Assembly: GCF_001701025.1 (NCBI RefSeq)
Contig: NZ_CP016793.1
Location: forward strand, 5,952,001-6,016,000
Reading direction: 5' to 3'
DNA length: 64,000 bases
From: Lentzea guizhouensis
Lineage (GTDB): Bacteria; Actinomycetota; Actinomycetes; Mycobacteriales; Pseudonocardiaceae
Positions 15,654-23,803 of this stretch are shown in pieces. The position numbers and the translations under genes were made by a program. The notes beneath the pieces are model-generated. The model saw only the letters and a program-made list of their open reading frames with translations, was not told the origin of the DNA and did not search any database. Position 1 is the stretch's first letter, and every line of letters begins with the position of its first letter.

Positions 15654-16232
15654 ATGAGTACCCCCTCGATACAACCGTGTCAGCGCACGATCCTCGCTGT
15701 AGGCATGGCGCCGTCGCAGGCCTGCGGCAACTCGGTGAAGGGGCGGCTGCGCGCGGCCATGATCGCGCTCGTCGAGCAGGCCCTGGTGGACAGCGGGGTG
15801 ACCGCTGACCTGCGGGACCGGTACGTCGACCGCGGCGACTGGCTGATCGTGCTGGTCCACCCGACGGACAGGATTCCGAAGACCTGGTTGCTGACCAGGC
15901 TCGTGCCGAAGATGAAGGCGCTCCTCGACGAGCGCAACGCCGGGCAGTACTACCCGCTGCGGCTCAGGCTCGTGATCCACCCCGGTGACGTCACGTGCGA
16001 CGACCTCGGGTGGTTCGGGGAGGACATCGACATCGCGACCGGTCTGCTCACGGCGTCGGCGCTCGAGCAGACCACGGCGCCGCTGGTGCTGGTGGTGTCT
16101 GACCAGATCCACCGCTCGGTCATCAGGCACGGGTACGACGGGGTCGACGACTGGGTGTTCGTGCCGTTGCCCAGGGTCGAGGTGGCGGGGGAGGAGTGCA
16201 AAGGATGGGTGCACGTCCCGGACGAGGTGTGA
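15654..16232 (+). CDS. Degenerate class III nucleotide-cyclase-like protein
   Basis: 192 residues. The order of segments follows the adenylate/guanylate cyclase homology domain: RTILAVGMAPSQACG (where active enzymes have V-D-I-x-G), DRGDWLIVLVHPT (second metal aspartate retained), PLRLRLVIHPGDVTCDDLG (the G-E/D-V segment), and EDIDIATGLLTASALEQ (the N-x-A-x-R-L segment, altered). The first catalytic aspartate is replaced by glycine, so it may bind rather than make nucleotides. Related actinobacterial proteins often sit beside regulators or effector domains. The ATG at 15654 has a strong GGAGGCGGGGAG site. Divergent from the XRE-sensor/glycosyltransferase operon and followed by a terminator. 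Confidence 0.65.
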   Translation: MSTPSIQPCQRTILAVGMAPSQACGNSVKGRLRAAMIALVEQALVDSGVTADLRDRYVDRGDWLIVLVHPTDRIPKTWLLTRLVPKMKALLDERNAGQYYPLRLRLVIHPGDVTCDDLGWFGEDIDIATGLLTASALEQTTAPLVLVVSDQIHRSVIRHGYDGVDDWVFVPLPRVEVAGEECKGWVHVPDEV

Positions 16233-16233
16233 G

Positions 16234-16274
16234 GCGTGGTTCCCGTTGCCGCGGCACGGCAACGGGAACCACGC
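16234..16274. terminator. Bidirectional terminator hairpin
   Basis: GCGTGGTTCCCGTTGCCG pairs perfectly over 18 bases with CGGCAACGGGAACCACGC around the loop CGGCA. It lies between the convergent cyclase-like and TenA-like genes. Confidence 0.85.
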
Positions 16275-16281
16275 CCGGTCG

Positions 16282-16923
16282 TCACGCCAGCGTCGACCAG
16301 AACTGCAGCTCGTAGGCCTGCAGCAGCCGGCCGTAGCGCCACGCGTGCCCAGGCTGCCAGCCCGCGTCGAGCGCCGCCTGGATCGCCGCGACCGCCCGCT
16401 CCTCCAGCTGGGGTGCGGGGGTTGCGAAGAAGTCGACGAACGCGCAGGCCTCGTCGTCGAAGCCGTAGTGTTCGCGCAGGCCCTTCGCCATCCGCGCGCA
16501 GTAGCCGCCCCACGCGGTGAAGTTCGCGAGGATCGCCAGGATCACGTCCGTCGGCTCGCCGTTGACCGCCATCCACGCCTGGTAGGCGGGGTAGGCCTGG
16601 CAGCCGGGGAAGGGTTCGTAGGCGTGGAAGTCCTTGGCCGGCATGCCGGCCGCGCGCGCCAGCGGCTCCAGCATCGGCAGCACCAGCTCCTCGCCGCCTG
16701 CCAGAAGCGTGAAGAACGCCCGCGCGTCGGGTTCCTCCGCCTTCGCCGCCAGTGCGAGGAATGTTCGCCAGTCCGACGAGACGATGTGGTTCTCCTCGGC
16801 GGCGAACGTCGCGATCACAGCGCGCGGCGCTTCGCCGGTCTCGATCAGCTTGACCACGAGGTTGTCGTGCTCACCGGGATGCAGCTCCGTCCGGATGCGC
16901 GTGACCAGGTCCTTTGCGTTCAT
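16282..16923 (-). CDS. TenA/PqqC-type haem-oxygenase-fold protein
   Basis: 213 residues, all helical. The segments EENHIVSSDWRTFLALAAKA, GMPAKDFHAYEPFPGCQAYPAY and AWGGYCARMAKGL match the TenA/THI-4/PqqC fold. Studied TenA enzymes hydrolyse aminopyrimidine in thiamine salvage, and PqqC-like ones act as oxidases. No thiamine or PQQ genes are near, and I do not see the TenA active cysteine in a convincing context, so function is open. The ATG at 16921-16923 is chosen over an upstream start at 17007 that would overlap the divergent gene. Convergent with the cyclase-like gene; divergent from a DUF6204 gene. Confidence 0.7.
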   Translation of the reverse strand: MNAKDLVTRIRTELHPGEHDNLVVKLIETGEAPRAVIATFAAEENHIVSSDWRTFLALAAKAEEPDARAFFTLLAGGEELVLPMLEPLARAAGMPAKDFHAYEPFPGCQAYPAYQAWMAVNGEPTDVILAILANFTAWGGYCARMAKGLREHYGFDDEACAFVDFFATPAPQLEERAVAAIQAALDAGWQPGHAWRYGRLLQAYELQFWSTLA

Positions 16924-16993
16924 GAACCGCGATTCTTCCCCACCGCGGAAATCGTTGGCCAGAGCGCGGGGCGTTCCTGCACGATGTTCCCTC

Positions 16994-17320
16994 GTGGCTG
17001 AACACACCTACCGAGTCCTCGTCCGCGGCCGCTTCGCCGACCTCACCGAAGACCAGCGCGCACACCTGCGGGAGCAGCTCCAGGGCTTCGACTTCCTGCG
17101 CAGCGGCGGCTTCACCGAGGAGGGCGCGCTGACGTTCGACGAGAAGCTCGACTTCTTCAGCTACCGGGTGATCCTCACAGCGGCGGAGAAGCCGGACGAG
17201 GCGGGACTGCGGCGCGCGTCCACGGCGCTCGACGAGCTGGGCGTCGACTTCCAGGGGCTCAAGGCCAAGGTCACCGACATGGACGAGATGAAGATCAACA
17301 AGCCGAAACGGCTGAGGTGA
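16994..17320 (+). CDS. DUF6204 family protein
   Basis: 108 residues from a GTG start (VAEHTYRVLVRGRFADLTEDQR). The pattern of VRGRF, then FDFLRSGGFTEEGALTFDEKLDFFSYRV, and the helical SxxLDELG region matches the small actinobacterial DUF6204 family of unknown function. Compact alpha/beta ferredoxin-like size, cytoplasmic, lysine-rich tail. A hairpin follows the stop. Confidence 0.75.
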   Translation: MAEHTYRVLVRGRFADLTEDQRAHLREQLQGFDFLRSGGFTEEGALTFDEKLDFFSYRVILTAAEKPDEAGLRRASTALDELGVDFQGLKAKVTDMDEMKINKPKRLR

Positions 17321-17325
17321 CACAG

Positions 17326-17370
17326 GCGTCCCCGCACTTCCGGCCGTGCGGACCGGGAGTACGGGGACGC
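17326..17370. terminator. Terminator-like hairpin
   Basis: GCGTCCCCG (17326-17334) pairs with CGGGGACGC (17362-17370). The intervening bases contain further pairing (CCGGC/GCCGG-like). It lies between the convergent DUF6204 and RICIN/beta-helix genes. Confidence 0.6.
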
Positions 17371-17396
17371 GTGGTGGAGCTCCGCTCAGCGGAGGA

Positions 17397-19532
17397 TCAC
17401 GGGTAGTGCGCCAGGTAGGCCTCGGTTGACCCGGCTGTTGCCGTACCGCCGGAGTTGTTGACGATCCGCTGGATGGTTCCGTTGCCGCCCAACGACACCG
17501 TCACCATGCTGTGGAGCCTGACCCCGGGGTTGTCCGGGACCTCGAACGCACGGTCGGCCGTGACGCTCGCGTTGTAGCGCATGTAGATGTAGCTGCCCAG
17601 GCCCCACGCCTCGTGCGAGGTGACGTGGTTGGCCACCTTGTACGCCGCGTAGCCGCGTGTGGAACCGTTCATCCACGCCGCCTGGTTCGGTGCCTCGTAA
17701 GGCATTTCGTTCTGGTAGAAGTACGTCCGGCCGCCCTGGCCGTTCCAGATGGTTTGGTACTTCTGGTAGTGCTCGACGAACAGGCCGTACATCGTCACGT
17801 TGTTGCCGTTGACGATGAGCCCGGTGTCCGCCGTGTTCACGTCCCAGCCGACGCCGTAGGAGTGGTCGCCGCGCCACAGCCAGAGGTGGTCGCCGATCAC
17901 GTCGTGGCTGTTGACCACCAGTGACGTGGTGGCCCTGCCGATGGCCGAGCCGCCGATGCGCACGTACAGGTCGTGCACCGAGGTCGGGTTGGCCTGGTGG
18001 CGCGCGGTGCTGCCGGGCGCGCCGATCTGCATCAGCAGCGGGGAGTTGGCCGGGGCCGCGTCGATCAGCAGGCCGGCGATCTTCACACCGTCCACATCGG
18101 CCACGTCGATCGCCATGTTCCCGTTGGTGGGCATGACGGTCGCGAGTCCGAGGCCCATGACCACGGTGTCCGGGCGGGTGACCCGGATCGGCTCGCCGAC
18201 CTGGTGGACGCCCGGCGTGAGCAGCAGGTGCTTGCCGGCGGCGAGCTGCTGGTTCATCGTCGCGGCCGAGGTGCCCGGCTTGGCGATGAAGAACTGCGAC
18301 AGCGGGATGTTGGTGCCCTGCTGCTGCCCGGTCGCCCACGTGGTGCCGCTGGTGTTGCTGCGCAGCGCGGGGACGAACACGTTGTAGCTGCCGGAGCCGT
18401 CGACGTTGAGGAACGGCTTCTCCCGGATCACGGGCGTCTGCGCGACGTTCGTGTACGGCGGTTCCGGGAACGAGGTCTGCGGGGCGTTGCGCGCACCGAC
18501 GAAGACCATGTTCCAGTTCTCGCCGGTCCACGAGCCCCACTCGGTGTTGCGCGACAGCCACTGCTGCTGCGAACCGGAGCGGACCTGGCCCGTCACCACG
18601 GAGTCGGCGAGGAAGCCGCCGCTGGACCAGCCGCCGTCGTCGAGCTGCATGTTGCCGTAGACCTTGGTGCGGCGCATCGCGGAGGCCTGCGAGACGGCCC
18701 ACGTGTTGGTGCCGCTCGGCGGGCGCACCGCGAGGTTCTCCGCGCCACGCCAGAAGTTGTGCGTCGCGTTGCCCTGGAACCAGTCGGCCTCGACGTGCAC
18801 CTGGCCGTTGATCGTCACGCCGTCCGGCAGCAGGCCCAGGCCGAGGACCTGGGTGAAGAAGCCGATGTTGACGTCGACGTTGTAGTTGCCGGGCTTGAAC
18901 ATGATGGCGTACCGGCGGGCGTCGTACTGCCCCTCTTCCTGCTGCCGGAAGACCTCGTCGAGCCGCGCCTGAATGGTGCTCGCGGGCATCGACGGGTCGA
19001 AGACCAGGACGTTCGGGCCGAAGTCCGGCTGGCCGGGGTTCGGATTGCCGGAGGTGAGCCGGAAGAGCTGCGCGTTGGTCCCGTTGCAGGTGTACTGGAC
19101 CAGCTGGACGTCGTTCGCGGTCGCGCCAGGCACGTCCAGGCACTTGCCGCTGTGGCGGCTGACGAACCGGTAGGTGTCGGTACCCACCTGTTCCGCGCGC
19201 CACTGCTGGTTGTTCGCACTGAAGGACTGCCACATGTGGATCGCCGCGCCGTCCGCGGTGGACACGTTCGAGACGTCCCAGACAGCACCTTCACCGACCG
19301 TGTAATAGCCATCGCTCGTGGGCGTGAACTTCCACGTCTGACCAGAGCAGGCCTGTTGCCGGAGCTGCGCGCCGTTCGCCGATCCCAGCGACTCCACGCA
19401 TTTCCCGCTACCGACGTTCGTCACTTGATAAGCGGTTCCTGGCACCACGTCGGCCTGCGCCGCGACCGTCCACACCGGAACGATCGCTGCTGCTGCCAAC
19501 GCTGCCACCAGCAGGGGGGTTCTCACGGTCAC
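17397..19532 (-). CDS. Secreted RICIN-lectin (CBM13) plus beta-helix protein
   Basis: About 711 residues from GTG at 19532. Signal peptide (LLVAALAAAAIVPVWTVAAQA), then a RICIN beta-trefoil of about 130 residues (YQVTNVGSGKCVESLG, GAAIHMWQSFSANNQQW, HSGKCLDVPG: the Q-x-W repeats), then a long domain starting NVLVFDPSMPASTIQARLDEVF. Repeated strand-turn elements (GVKIAGLLIDA, GDHLWLWRGDHSYGVGW, GLIVNGNNVTMYGLFVEHYQ) point to a right-handed parallel beta-helix, as in glycan-degrading GH55- or lyase-like proteins. Relatives are often mislabelled adenylyl cyclase. It probably binds and acts on polysaccharide outside the cell. An operator-like palindrome lies between it and the divergent ArsR gene. 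A TTG at 19601 is a less likely start. Confidence 0.7.
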   Translation of the reverse strand: MTVRTPLLVAALAAAAIVPVWTVAAQADVVPGTAYQVTNVGSGKCVESLGSANGAQLRQQACSGQTWKFTPTSDGYYTVGEGAVWDVSNVSTADGAAIHMWQSFSANNQQWRAEQVGTDTYRFVSRHSGKCLDVPGATANDVQLVQYTCNGTNAQLFRLTSGNPNPGQPDFGPNVLVFDPSMPASTIQARLDEVFRQQEEGQYDARRYAIMFKPGNYNVDVNIGFFTQVLGLGLLPDGVTINGQVHVEADWFQGNATHNFWRGAENLAVRPPSGTNTWAVSQASAMRRTKVYGNMQLDDGGWSSGGFLADSVVTGQVRSGSQQQWLSRNTEWGSWTGENWNMVFVGARNAPQTSFPEPPYTNVAQTPVIREKPFLNVDGSGSYNVFVPALRSNTSGTTWATGQQQGTNIPLSQFFIAKPGTSAATMNQQLAAGKHLLLTPGVHQVGEPIRVTRPDTVVMGLGLATVMPTNGNMAIDVADVDGVKIAGLLIDAAPANSPLLMQIGAPGSTARHQANPTSVHDLYVRIGGSAIGRATTSLVVNSHDVIGDHLWLWRGDHSYGVGWDVNTADTGLIVNGNNVTMYGLFVEHYQKYQTIWNGQGGRTYFYQNEMPYEAPNQAAWMNGSTRGYAAYKVANHVTSHEAWGLGSYIYMRYNASVTADRAFEVPDNPGVRLHSMVTVSLGGNGTIQRIVNNSGGTATAGSTEAYLAHYP

Positions 19533-19595
19533 AGGGTGGAGCCGGTTTGTTGCAACCGTCAACGAACTTGCCTGTTTCCGGTCCTGTTCCGGTAT

Positions 19596-19613
19596 TGACA
19601 AATGATTTTGTCA
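19596..19613. promoter_or_regulatory. ArsR-type operator overlapping start of regulator
   Basis: TGACAAATGATTTTGTCA has perfect seven-base arms (TGACAAA/TTTGTCA). It covers the ATG at 19602 of the ArsR-like gene and lies about 65 bases from the divergent RICIN gene start. It is probably the regulator's own operator; the ATG inside it suggests a leaderless transcript. Confidence 0.55.
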
Positions 19614-20132
19614 AATGAGACCGTGCTGGGCGTGGAGCTCTCCCCGCTACGCCGCTCACTGCTGGAGCTGCTGAAGTCACCCGCCTCGGCGACCCAGCTC
19701 GCGGCCGCCCTGCAGCTGCCCAGGCAGCGCGTCAACTACCACGTGCGCGCCCTGGAGCAGGCAGGACTCGTCGAGCTGGTCGAACAACGCCAGCGCCGCG
19801 GCTGCGTCGAACGCGTGCTGCGCGCCCGGCCGGGCCGGGAGATCGCGGCCGACGTGCAGGACCAGTTCGCCGCGACGCACCTCGTGTCGGTCGCGCAGGA
19901 CACGGCCCGCGAGGTCGAACGGATGTCCGGCGCGGCCGCGGACACCGGAAAGCGCTTGCTCACGTTCACCGTCGAGACCACCGTCCGCTTCGGCGAGCCG
20001 GGAGCCGTCCACGAGTTCACCAGCGACCTCGCCGAAGCGGTGCGGCAGCTCGCGTTGAGGTACGACACCGAATCAGGCCGCCCCTACCGGGTGGTCGCGC
20101 TGGGGCATCCAGGAGGTTCCGATGAGCGATGA
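19602..20132 (+). CDS. ArsR-type winged-helix regulator
   Basis: 176 residues. Residues about 12-75 form a winged helix: SPLRRSLLELLKSPASATQLA, then LPRQRVNYHVRALEQAGLVEL, with the wing EQRQRRGCVERVLRA. The C-terminal 100 residues are helical and probably form the dimer/ligand domain. It overlaps the start of the SRPBCC gene by 11 bases. This ArsR-AHSA1 pairing is common in actinomycetes, where the SRPBCC partner is the usual target. No metal-binding cysteine pair is visible. The ATG at 19602 has no ribosome site and lies inside a palindrome. Confidence 0.85.
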   Translation: MILSNETVLGVELSPLRRSLLELLKSPASATQLAAALQLPRQRVNYHVRALEQAGLVELVEQRQRRGCVERVLRARPGREIAADVQDQFAATHLVSVAQDTAREVERMSGAAADTGKRLLTFTVETTVRFGEPGAVHEFTSDLAEAVRQLALRYDTESGRPYRVVALGHPGGSDER

Positions 20133-20694
20133 AGGCGTCCGGATCGAGATCACCGTGGCCGCACCGGTCGAGGAGGTGTGGCGGTCGTTCCGCGAGAAGG
20201 AGAAGATCCGGCACTGGCACGGCTGGGACCTCCCGGAGCTGGATGCGGAGATCGACCACATCTACTTCCAGAACGCGCGGGAGGACGGCACCACGCTGGT
20301 CCTGCACGGCCACGACACGTTCGAGCTGTCCGCCGCCGACGGCGGCACGCGGGTGGTGTGCACGCGTGCGCCCAAGGGCACGACGCCGGAGTGGGACGAG
20401 TACTACGACGACATCACCGAGGGCTGGATCACGTTCCTGCACCAGCTGAAGTTCGCGCACGAGTTCCACCCGGGGCAGGCGCGGCGGACGTTGTTCTGGC
20501 CGGCGGAGGTCGCGTTCGACGTGGACGGGAAGACGTTCTTCGAGTCGGCGAACCAGCGTGGTGTGGTGGTGGAGGAGTGGGGGCCGGGGCTGCTGGTCAG
20601 CAGCGCGAAGATGACGGTGGTGACCACTTACGGGTTCTCGGACGAGGAGCTGGAGGCGTTGCGGCGCAGGGGTGAGGCGGCAGTGGCGGGCTAA
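20122..20694 (+). CDS. SRPBCC (AHSA1-like) protein
   Basis: 190 residues. Starts MSDEGVRIEITVAAPVEEVW, the first beta strand and helix of the START-like SRPBCC fold, then EGWITFLHQLKFAHEFHPG, the long cavity-lining helix typical of AHSA1 proteins. These bind hydrophobic ligands or act as co-chaperones. The ligand is unknown. AGGAGG ribosome site precedes the ATG. Co-transcribed with the ArsR regulator. Two small hairpins lie downstream. Confidence 0.85.
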   Translation: MSDEGVRIEITVAAPVEEVWRSFREKEKIRHWHGWDLPELDAEIDHIYFQNAREDGTTLVLHGHDTFELSAADGGTRVVCTRAPKGTTPEWDEYYDDITEGWITFLHQLKFAHEFHPGQARRTLFWPAEVAFDVDGKTFFESANQRGVVVEEWGPGLLVSSAKMTVVTTYGFSDEELEALRRRGEAAVAG

Positions 20695-20764
20695 CGTTCG
20701 CGCCAGTGCGTCACGAATGCACTCCGCAGCGCCTCCCTCCACCGGGAGCGGCGCTGCGGGCCGC

Positions 20765-20802
20765 ACCTCGATGCCACCCGAGGTGGCAACGAGGTTCGTT
20801 GC
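20765..20802. terminator. Paired hairpins after SRPBCC gene
   Basis: ACCTCG/CGAGGT (20765-20784) and GCAACGA/TCGTTGC (20786-20802, three-base loop) follow one another. They lie in the 160-base gap before the TIR gene and could terminate the ArsR-SRPBCC transcript. Confidence 0.5.
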
Positions 20803-20858
20803 GCCAGAAGGGTGACGCCGTTTTGTGAAGCGCCTCCCAGAGATCACGATCGGAAGCC

Positions 20859-21452
20859 GTGGGCTACGAGTGGGACGTCTTCCTGAGCTACACGCGCAAC
20901 GGCGGTGGCGACGTGTGGGTCCGGGAGCACTTCTACCGGGCCCTGCGCGAGTGGCTGGGCAACGAGATGGCCGACGAGCCGCGGATCTTCGTGGACTGGG
21001 ACCAGGACGGCGGCACGAGCTGGCCGGACAGCCTGGAGCGGGCGTTGTTGCGGTCGAAGGTCATGGTGGCCGTGTTGTCGCCGCCGTACTTCCGGTCTGC
21101 CTGGTGCCTGGCTGAGTGGGAGAGCATGTGGGAGCGGCACCGGGCGCTCGGGTATGGCACCACGGACCACCCGCGGCACCTGATCCTGGCGGTCAGGTAT
21201 GCGGATGGGCAGCACTTTCCCGCTGAGGCGCAGTCGACGCTGCTGAGGGACTTCACGCCGTGGAACAAGCCGTTGGCGTATGAGGTGTACAGCCGGTCGG
21301 CGCAGTACGAGCACTTCTACACGGCTGTGCAGCAGTTTGCCGAAGAGGTGGCGAAACGCATCGAGGAAGTGCCACCGTGGAACCCCGAGTGGCGTGTGGT
21401 GCGGCCGCCGCTGAAACCAGGGCTGCCTCCCGGCCCGTTGCCGAGGTTGTGA
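20859..21452 (+). CDS. TIR-domain protein
   Basis: 197 residues. Starts YEWDVFLSYTRNGG (TIR box 1), then PRIFVDWDQDGGTSW (box 2 region), LLRSKVMVAVLSPPYFRSAW and CLAEWESMW. The glutamate at residue 86 after W-C-L-A is in the place of the catalytic residue in NAD-cleaving TIR enzymes. The C-terminal 60 residues are helical and proline-rich. Starts at GTG 20859 after a GGAAG site. Its stop overlaps the GTG start of the downstream ATPase gene (GTGA), so the two are co-translated. Probably a TIR effector or scaffold in a bacterial signalling or conflict system. NADase activity is inferred, not shown. Confidence 0.88.
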   Translation: MGYEWDVFLSYTRNGGGDVWVREHFYRALREWLGNEMADEPRIFVDWDQDGGTSWPDSLERALLRSKVMVAVLSPPYFRSAWCLAEWESMWERHRALGYGTTDHPRHLILAVRYADGQHFPAEAQSTLLRDFTPWNKPLAYEVYSRSAQYEHFYTAVQQFAEEVAKRIEEVPPWNPEWRVVRPPLKPGLPPGPLPRL

Positions 21453-23803
21453 TCGGCGTGATCGTCACCTTCTACTCGTACAAGGGCGGTGTCGGCCGTT
21501 CGTTCTGCCTGGTCAACGTCGCCGTGCAGCTCGCGCGGTGGGGCAACCGGGTGCTGTGCGTCGACTTCGACCTCGACGCGCCGGGGTTGCACGAGTACTT
21601 CCGGCCCTACCTCGACGGGGTGCCGCAGAAGGGGCTGGTGGAGGTGGTGGCGGGTGAGGTGGAGTGGCAGGACGCGGTGAGCGCGGTGGCGGTGCCGGAC
21701 ACCGACGGGCTCGCGTTGCTGGCGGCCGGGCGGATGGACGAGACGTACGCGGACCGGGCGCAGGCGTTGTCGTGGCCGGAGCTGTTCGCGCGGCACGACC
21801 TCGGGTGGCGGTTCGAGAAGATCCGGCAGGAGTGGCTGGCGGAGTACGACTACGTGCTCATCGACTCGCGCACCGGCATCACCGACATCGGCGGGATTTG
21901 CACGGCGCAGCTGCCGAAGGTGCTGGTGTTGTGCGTGGCGCCGAACCAGCAGAACCTCGACGGCACGCTGGACGTCGCGCGCAGGGCGGCGGTGGCGCGC
22001 GACAAGCTGCCGTACGACCGGGCCGGGTTGCTCTTCCTGCCGGTGGCGTCCCGGTTCGACGGGCGGGAGGAGTACGAGCGGGCGCGGTCGTGGCGGTCGG
22101 TGCTCGCGGAGAGGTTCGCGGACCTGTACTCCAGCTGGATGCCCGCGGACAACGGTGACGCCGAGCCGGAGCTGGGGCTGGTCGAACGCACCACCGTGCC
22201 GTACCTGCCGTACTGGAGTTTCGGCGAGGAGATCGCGGTCATCGACGAACGCAGCGGCAACCCGGACACCGTGTCCTACTACATGGACAACATCGCGGCG
22301 TTGCTCGCGCACGGCCTGGCGGACGCGGACGTGCTCGTGTCCAACCGTGACACCTATGTCTCCGCCGCACGTGAACGCAGCAATCGCTCACAAGGCCAGG
22401 GATACCGCTACGACGTGCTGGTGCACGGCACGTCCGAGCGCGCCATCGGGCTGACCGAGGAGCTGGCGAGGCTGGGCGTGCGGGCGGTGCGGGGGCGGCT
22501 GGCCGAGCTGTCGATGGCGCGGCACTTCGTGGTCGTCGACCCGCCCGCGCGGCCGTCGGCGGGCATCCAGGAGATCCTCGACCAGGCGCAGCTCGACAGC
22601 GGCCGGCTGGTCGTCGCGGTGGTGGAGGCCGACGCGGACGGGCCGCGTCAGCTCGTGTCGGTCCGGCTGGTCTACACCTCGGACGGTGCCGCCGACCTGG
22701 CCGTCACCGTCGCCGGGCTGCTGCCGGGCGGTGGGGTGCGGTGGGAACGGGTGCTGGTCGCCGCGGCGTCCGTGCTCCGAGGGCGAGGAAACGTCGAGGC
22801 TGCCTTCGCGCTCGCCACCCGTGCGGTCGGCAGCACCGGGCGGCCGGTCGACTCGCTGCTGCTGCGCGGCCGGATCGCCCACGAGCTCGGCCGGCTCGAT
22901 GACGCCCGCGACGACCTGCAGACCGTGCTCAACCGGGTGCCGCGCCAGTCCGCGCAGGCGCACCAGGCCTACCGGCTGCTCGGCGCGATCCACCGCGACT
23001 CCGGTGACTTCACCGCCGCGGTCACCGACTTCGACCTGGCGCTGGGCTCCGAGGCGAGCCCACGCGACCACGCGCTCGTGCACCGCGACCTCGCCCGGAT
23101 CGCGTTGCTCACCGGCGACTACGAGGTCGCCACGGCCAAGTTCGAGAACGCACGGGCGGTCCTCGGCGCCACCGACGCGGTGCTGGCGGCGGAGCTGGCG
23201 TTCGAGCTGGGCTCGCTGCGCGTCGACCGCGGTGAGTTCGCCGAGGCGCTCGACCTGCTGAACCTCGCCCTCGAGTCGCAGCGGCTGACCACCGATGACC
23301 GGGTGACCGCCCTGCGCCAGCTCGCCTACCTGCACACCCAGGCCCGCCAGTACGAGGCCGCCGCCGATCACCTGCGCCAGGCCCTCACGCTCGTGTCCTC
23401 CGGCGACGTCGTGGACATCGCCGTCGAGCTCTCCCAGGTGCAGCGCGAGGCCCACGGCACCGACGCCGCCAACGACGAGCTGGAAGCCGTGCTCACCACC
23501 CTGGACCCGGCCGACCGGCGGTCCAGGGCACGGCTGCGCGAGGCCCAGGGCAACCTGCAGCTCGACAGCGGCGACGTGGACCTCGCGGTGGCGGCGTTCG
23601 AGGGCGCGCTGACGACGTTCCGCGGCCTGGGCGACCGGGCGGGGGAGGTGCGGGCGCTGATCGGGCTCGCCGGGGCGTTCCAGGACCGCGACTACGACCG
23701 CGCGTTCGCCGCCTGGGACGAGGCACGGCGGCTGCTCACCAGGTTGCGGGGCTCGGAGGCCGACCTGCTGCGGCGTCAGCTCGACGCCGTCGACCCCAGG
23801 TAG
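21449..23803 (+). CDS. KGGVGR-motif SIMIBI ATPase with TPR repeats
   Basis: 784 residues. Starts VIGVIVTFYSYKGGVGRSF, the variant deviant-Walker A KGGVGR, in which the usual final lysine is arginine. VLCVDFDLDAPG (Walker A' partner) and YDYVLIDSRTGITDIGG (switch II) follow. Residues about 300-430 hold a small alpha/beta segment beginning YDVLVHGTSERAIGL that may be a degenerate TIR-like domain. From about residue 430 to the end are TPR units (for example VDSLLLRGRIAHELGRLDDA, YRLLGAIHRDSGDFTAAVTD). It overlaps the TIR gene by four bases. The ATPase may sense or gate the TIR effector while TPRs bind a partner. Its 3' end overlaps the convergent oxidase gene by 28 bases. Confidence 0.85.
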   Translation: MIGVIVTFYSYKGGVGRSFCLVNVAVQLARWGNRVLCVDFDLDAPGLHEYFRPYLDGVPQKGLVEVVAGEVEWQDAVSAVAVPDTDGLALLAAGRMDETYADRAQALSWPELFARHDLGWRFEKIRQEWLAEYDYVLIDSRTGITDIGGICTAQLPKVLVLCVAPNQQNLDGTLDVARRAAVARDKLPYDRAGLLFLPVASRFDGREEYERARSWRSVLAERFADLYSSWMPADNGDAEPELGLVERTTVPYLPYWSFGEEIAVIDERSGNPDTVSYYMDNIAALLAHGLADADVLVSNRDTYVSAARERSNRSQGQGYRYDVLVHGTSERAIGLTEELARLGVRAVRGRLAELSMARHFVVVDPPARPSAGIQEILDQAQLDSGRLVVAVVEADADGPRQLVSVRLVYTSDGAADLAVTVAGLLPGGGVRWERVLVAAASVLRGRGNVEAAFALATRAVGSTGRPVDSLLLRGRIAHELGRLDDARDDLQTVLNRVPRQSAQAHQAYRLLGAIHRDSGDFTAAVTDFDLALGSEASPRDHALVHRDLARIALLTGDYEVATAKFENARAVLGATDAVLAAELAFELGSLRVDRGEFAEALDLLNLALESQRLTTDDRVTALRQLAYLHTQARQYEAAADHLRQALTLVSSGDVVDIAVELSQVQREAHGTDAANDELEAVLTTLDPADRRSRARLREAQGNLQLDSGDVDLAVAAFEGALTTFRGLGDRAGEVRALIGLAGAFQDRDYDRAFAAWDEARRLLTRLRGSEADLLRRQLDAVDPR

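Noticed and set aside
15654..16232. Active Pycsar-type cyclase
   Set aside because: The first metal aspartate is missing and no adjacent Pycsar effector (TIR or transmembrane cNMP sensor) is present.
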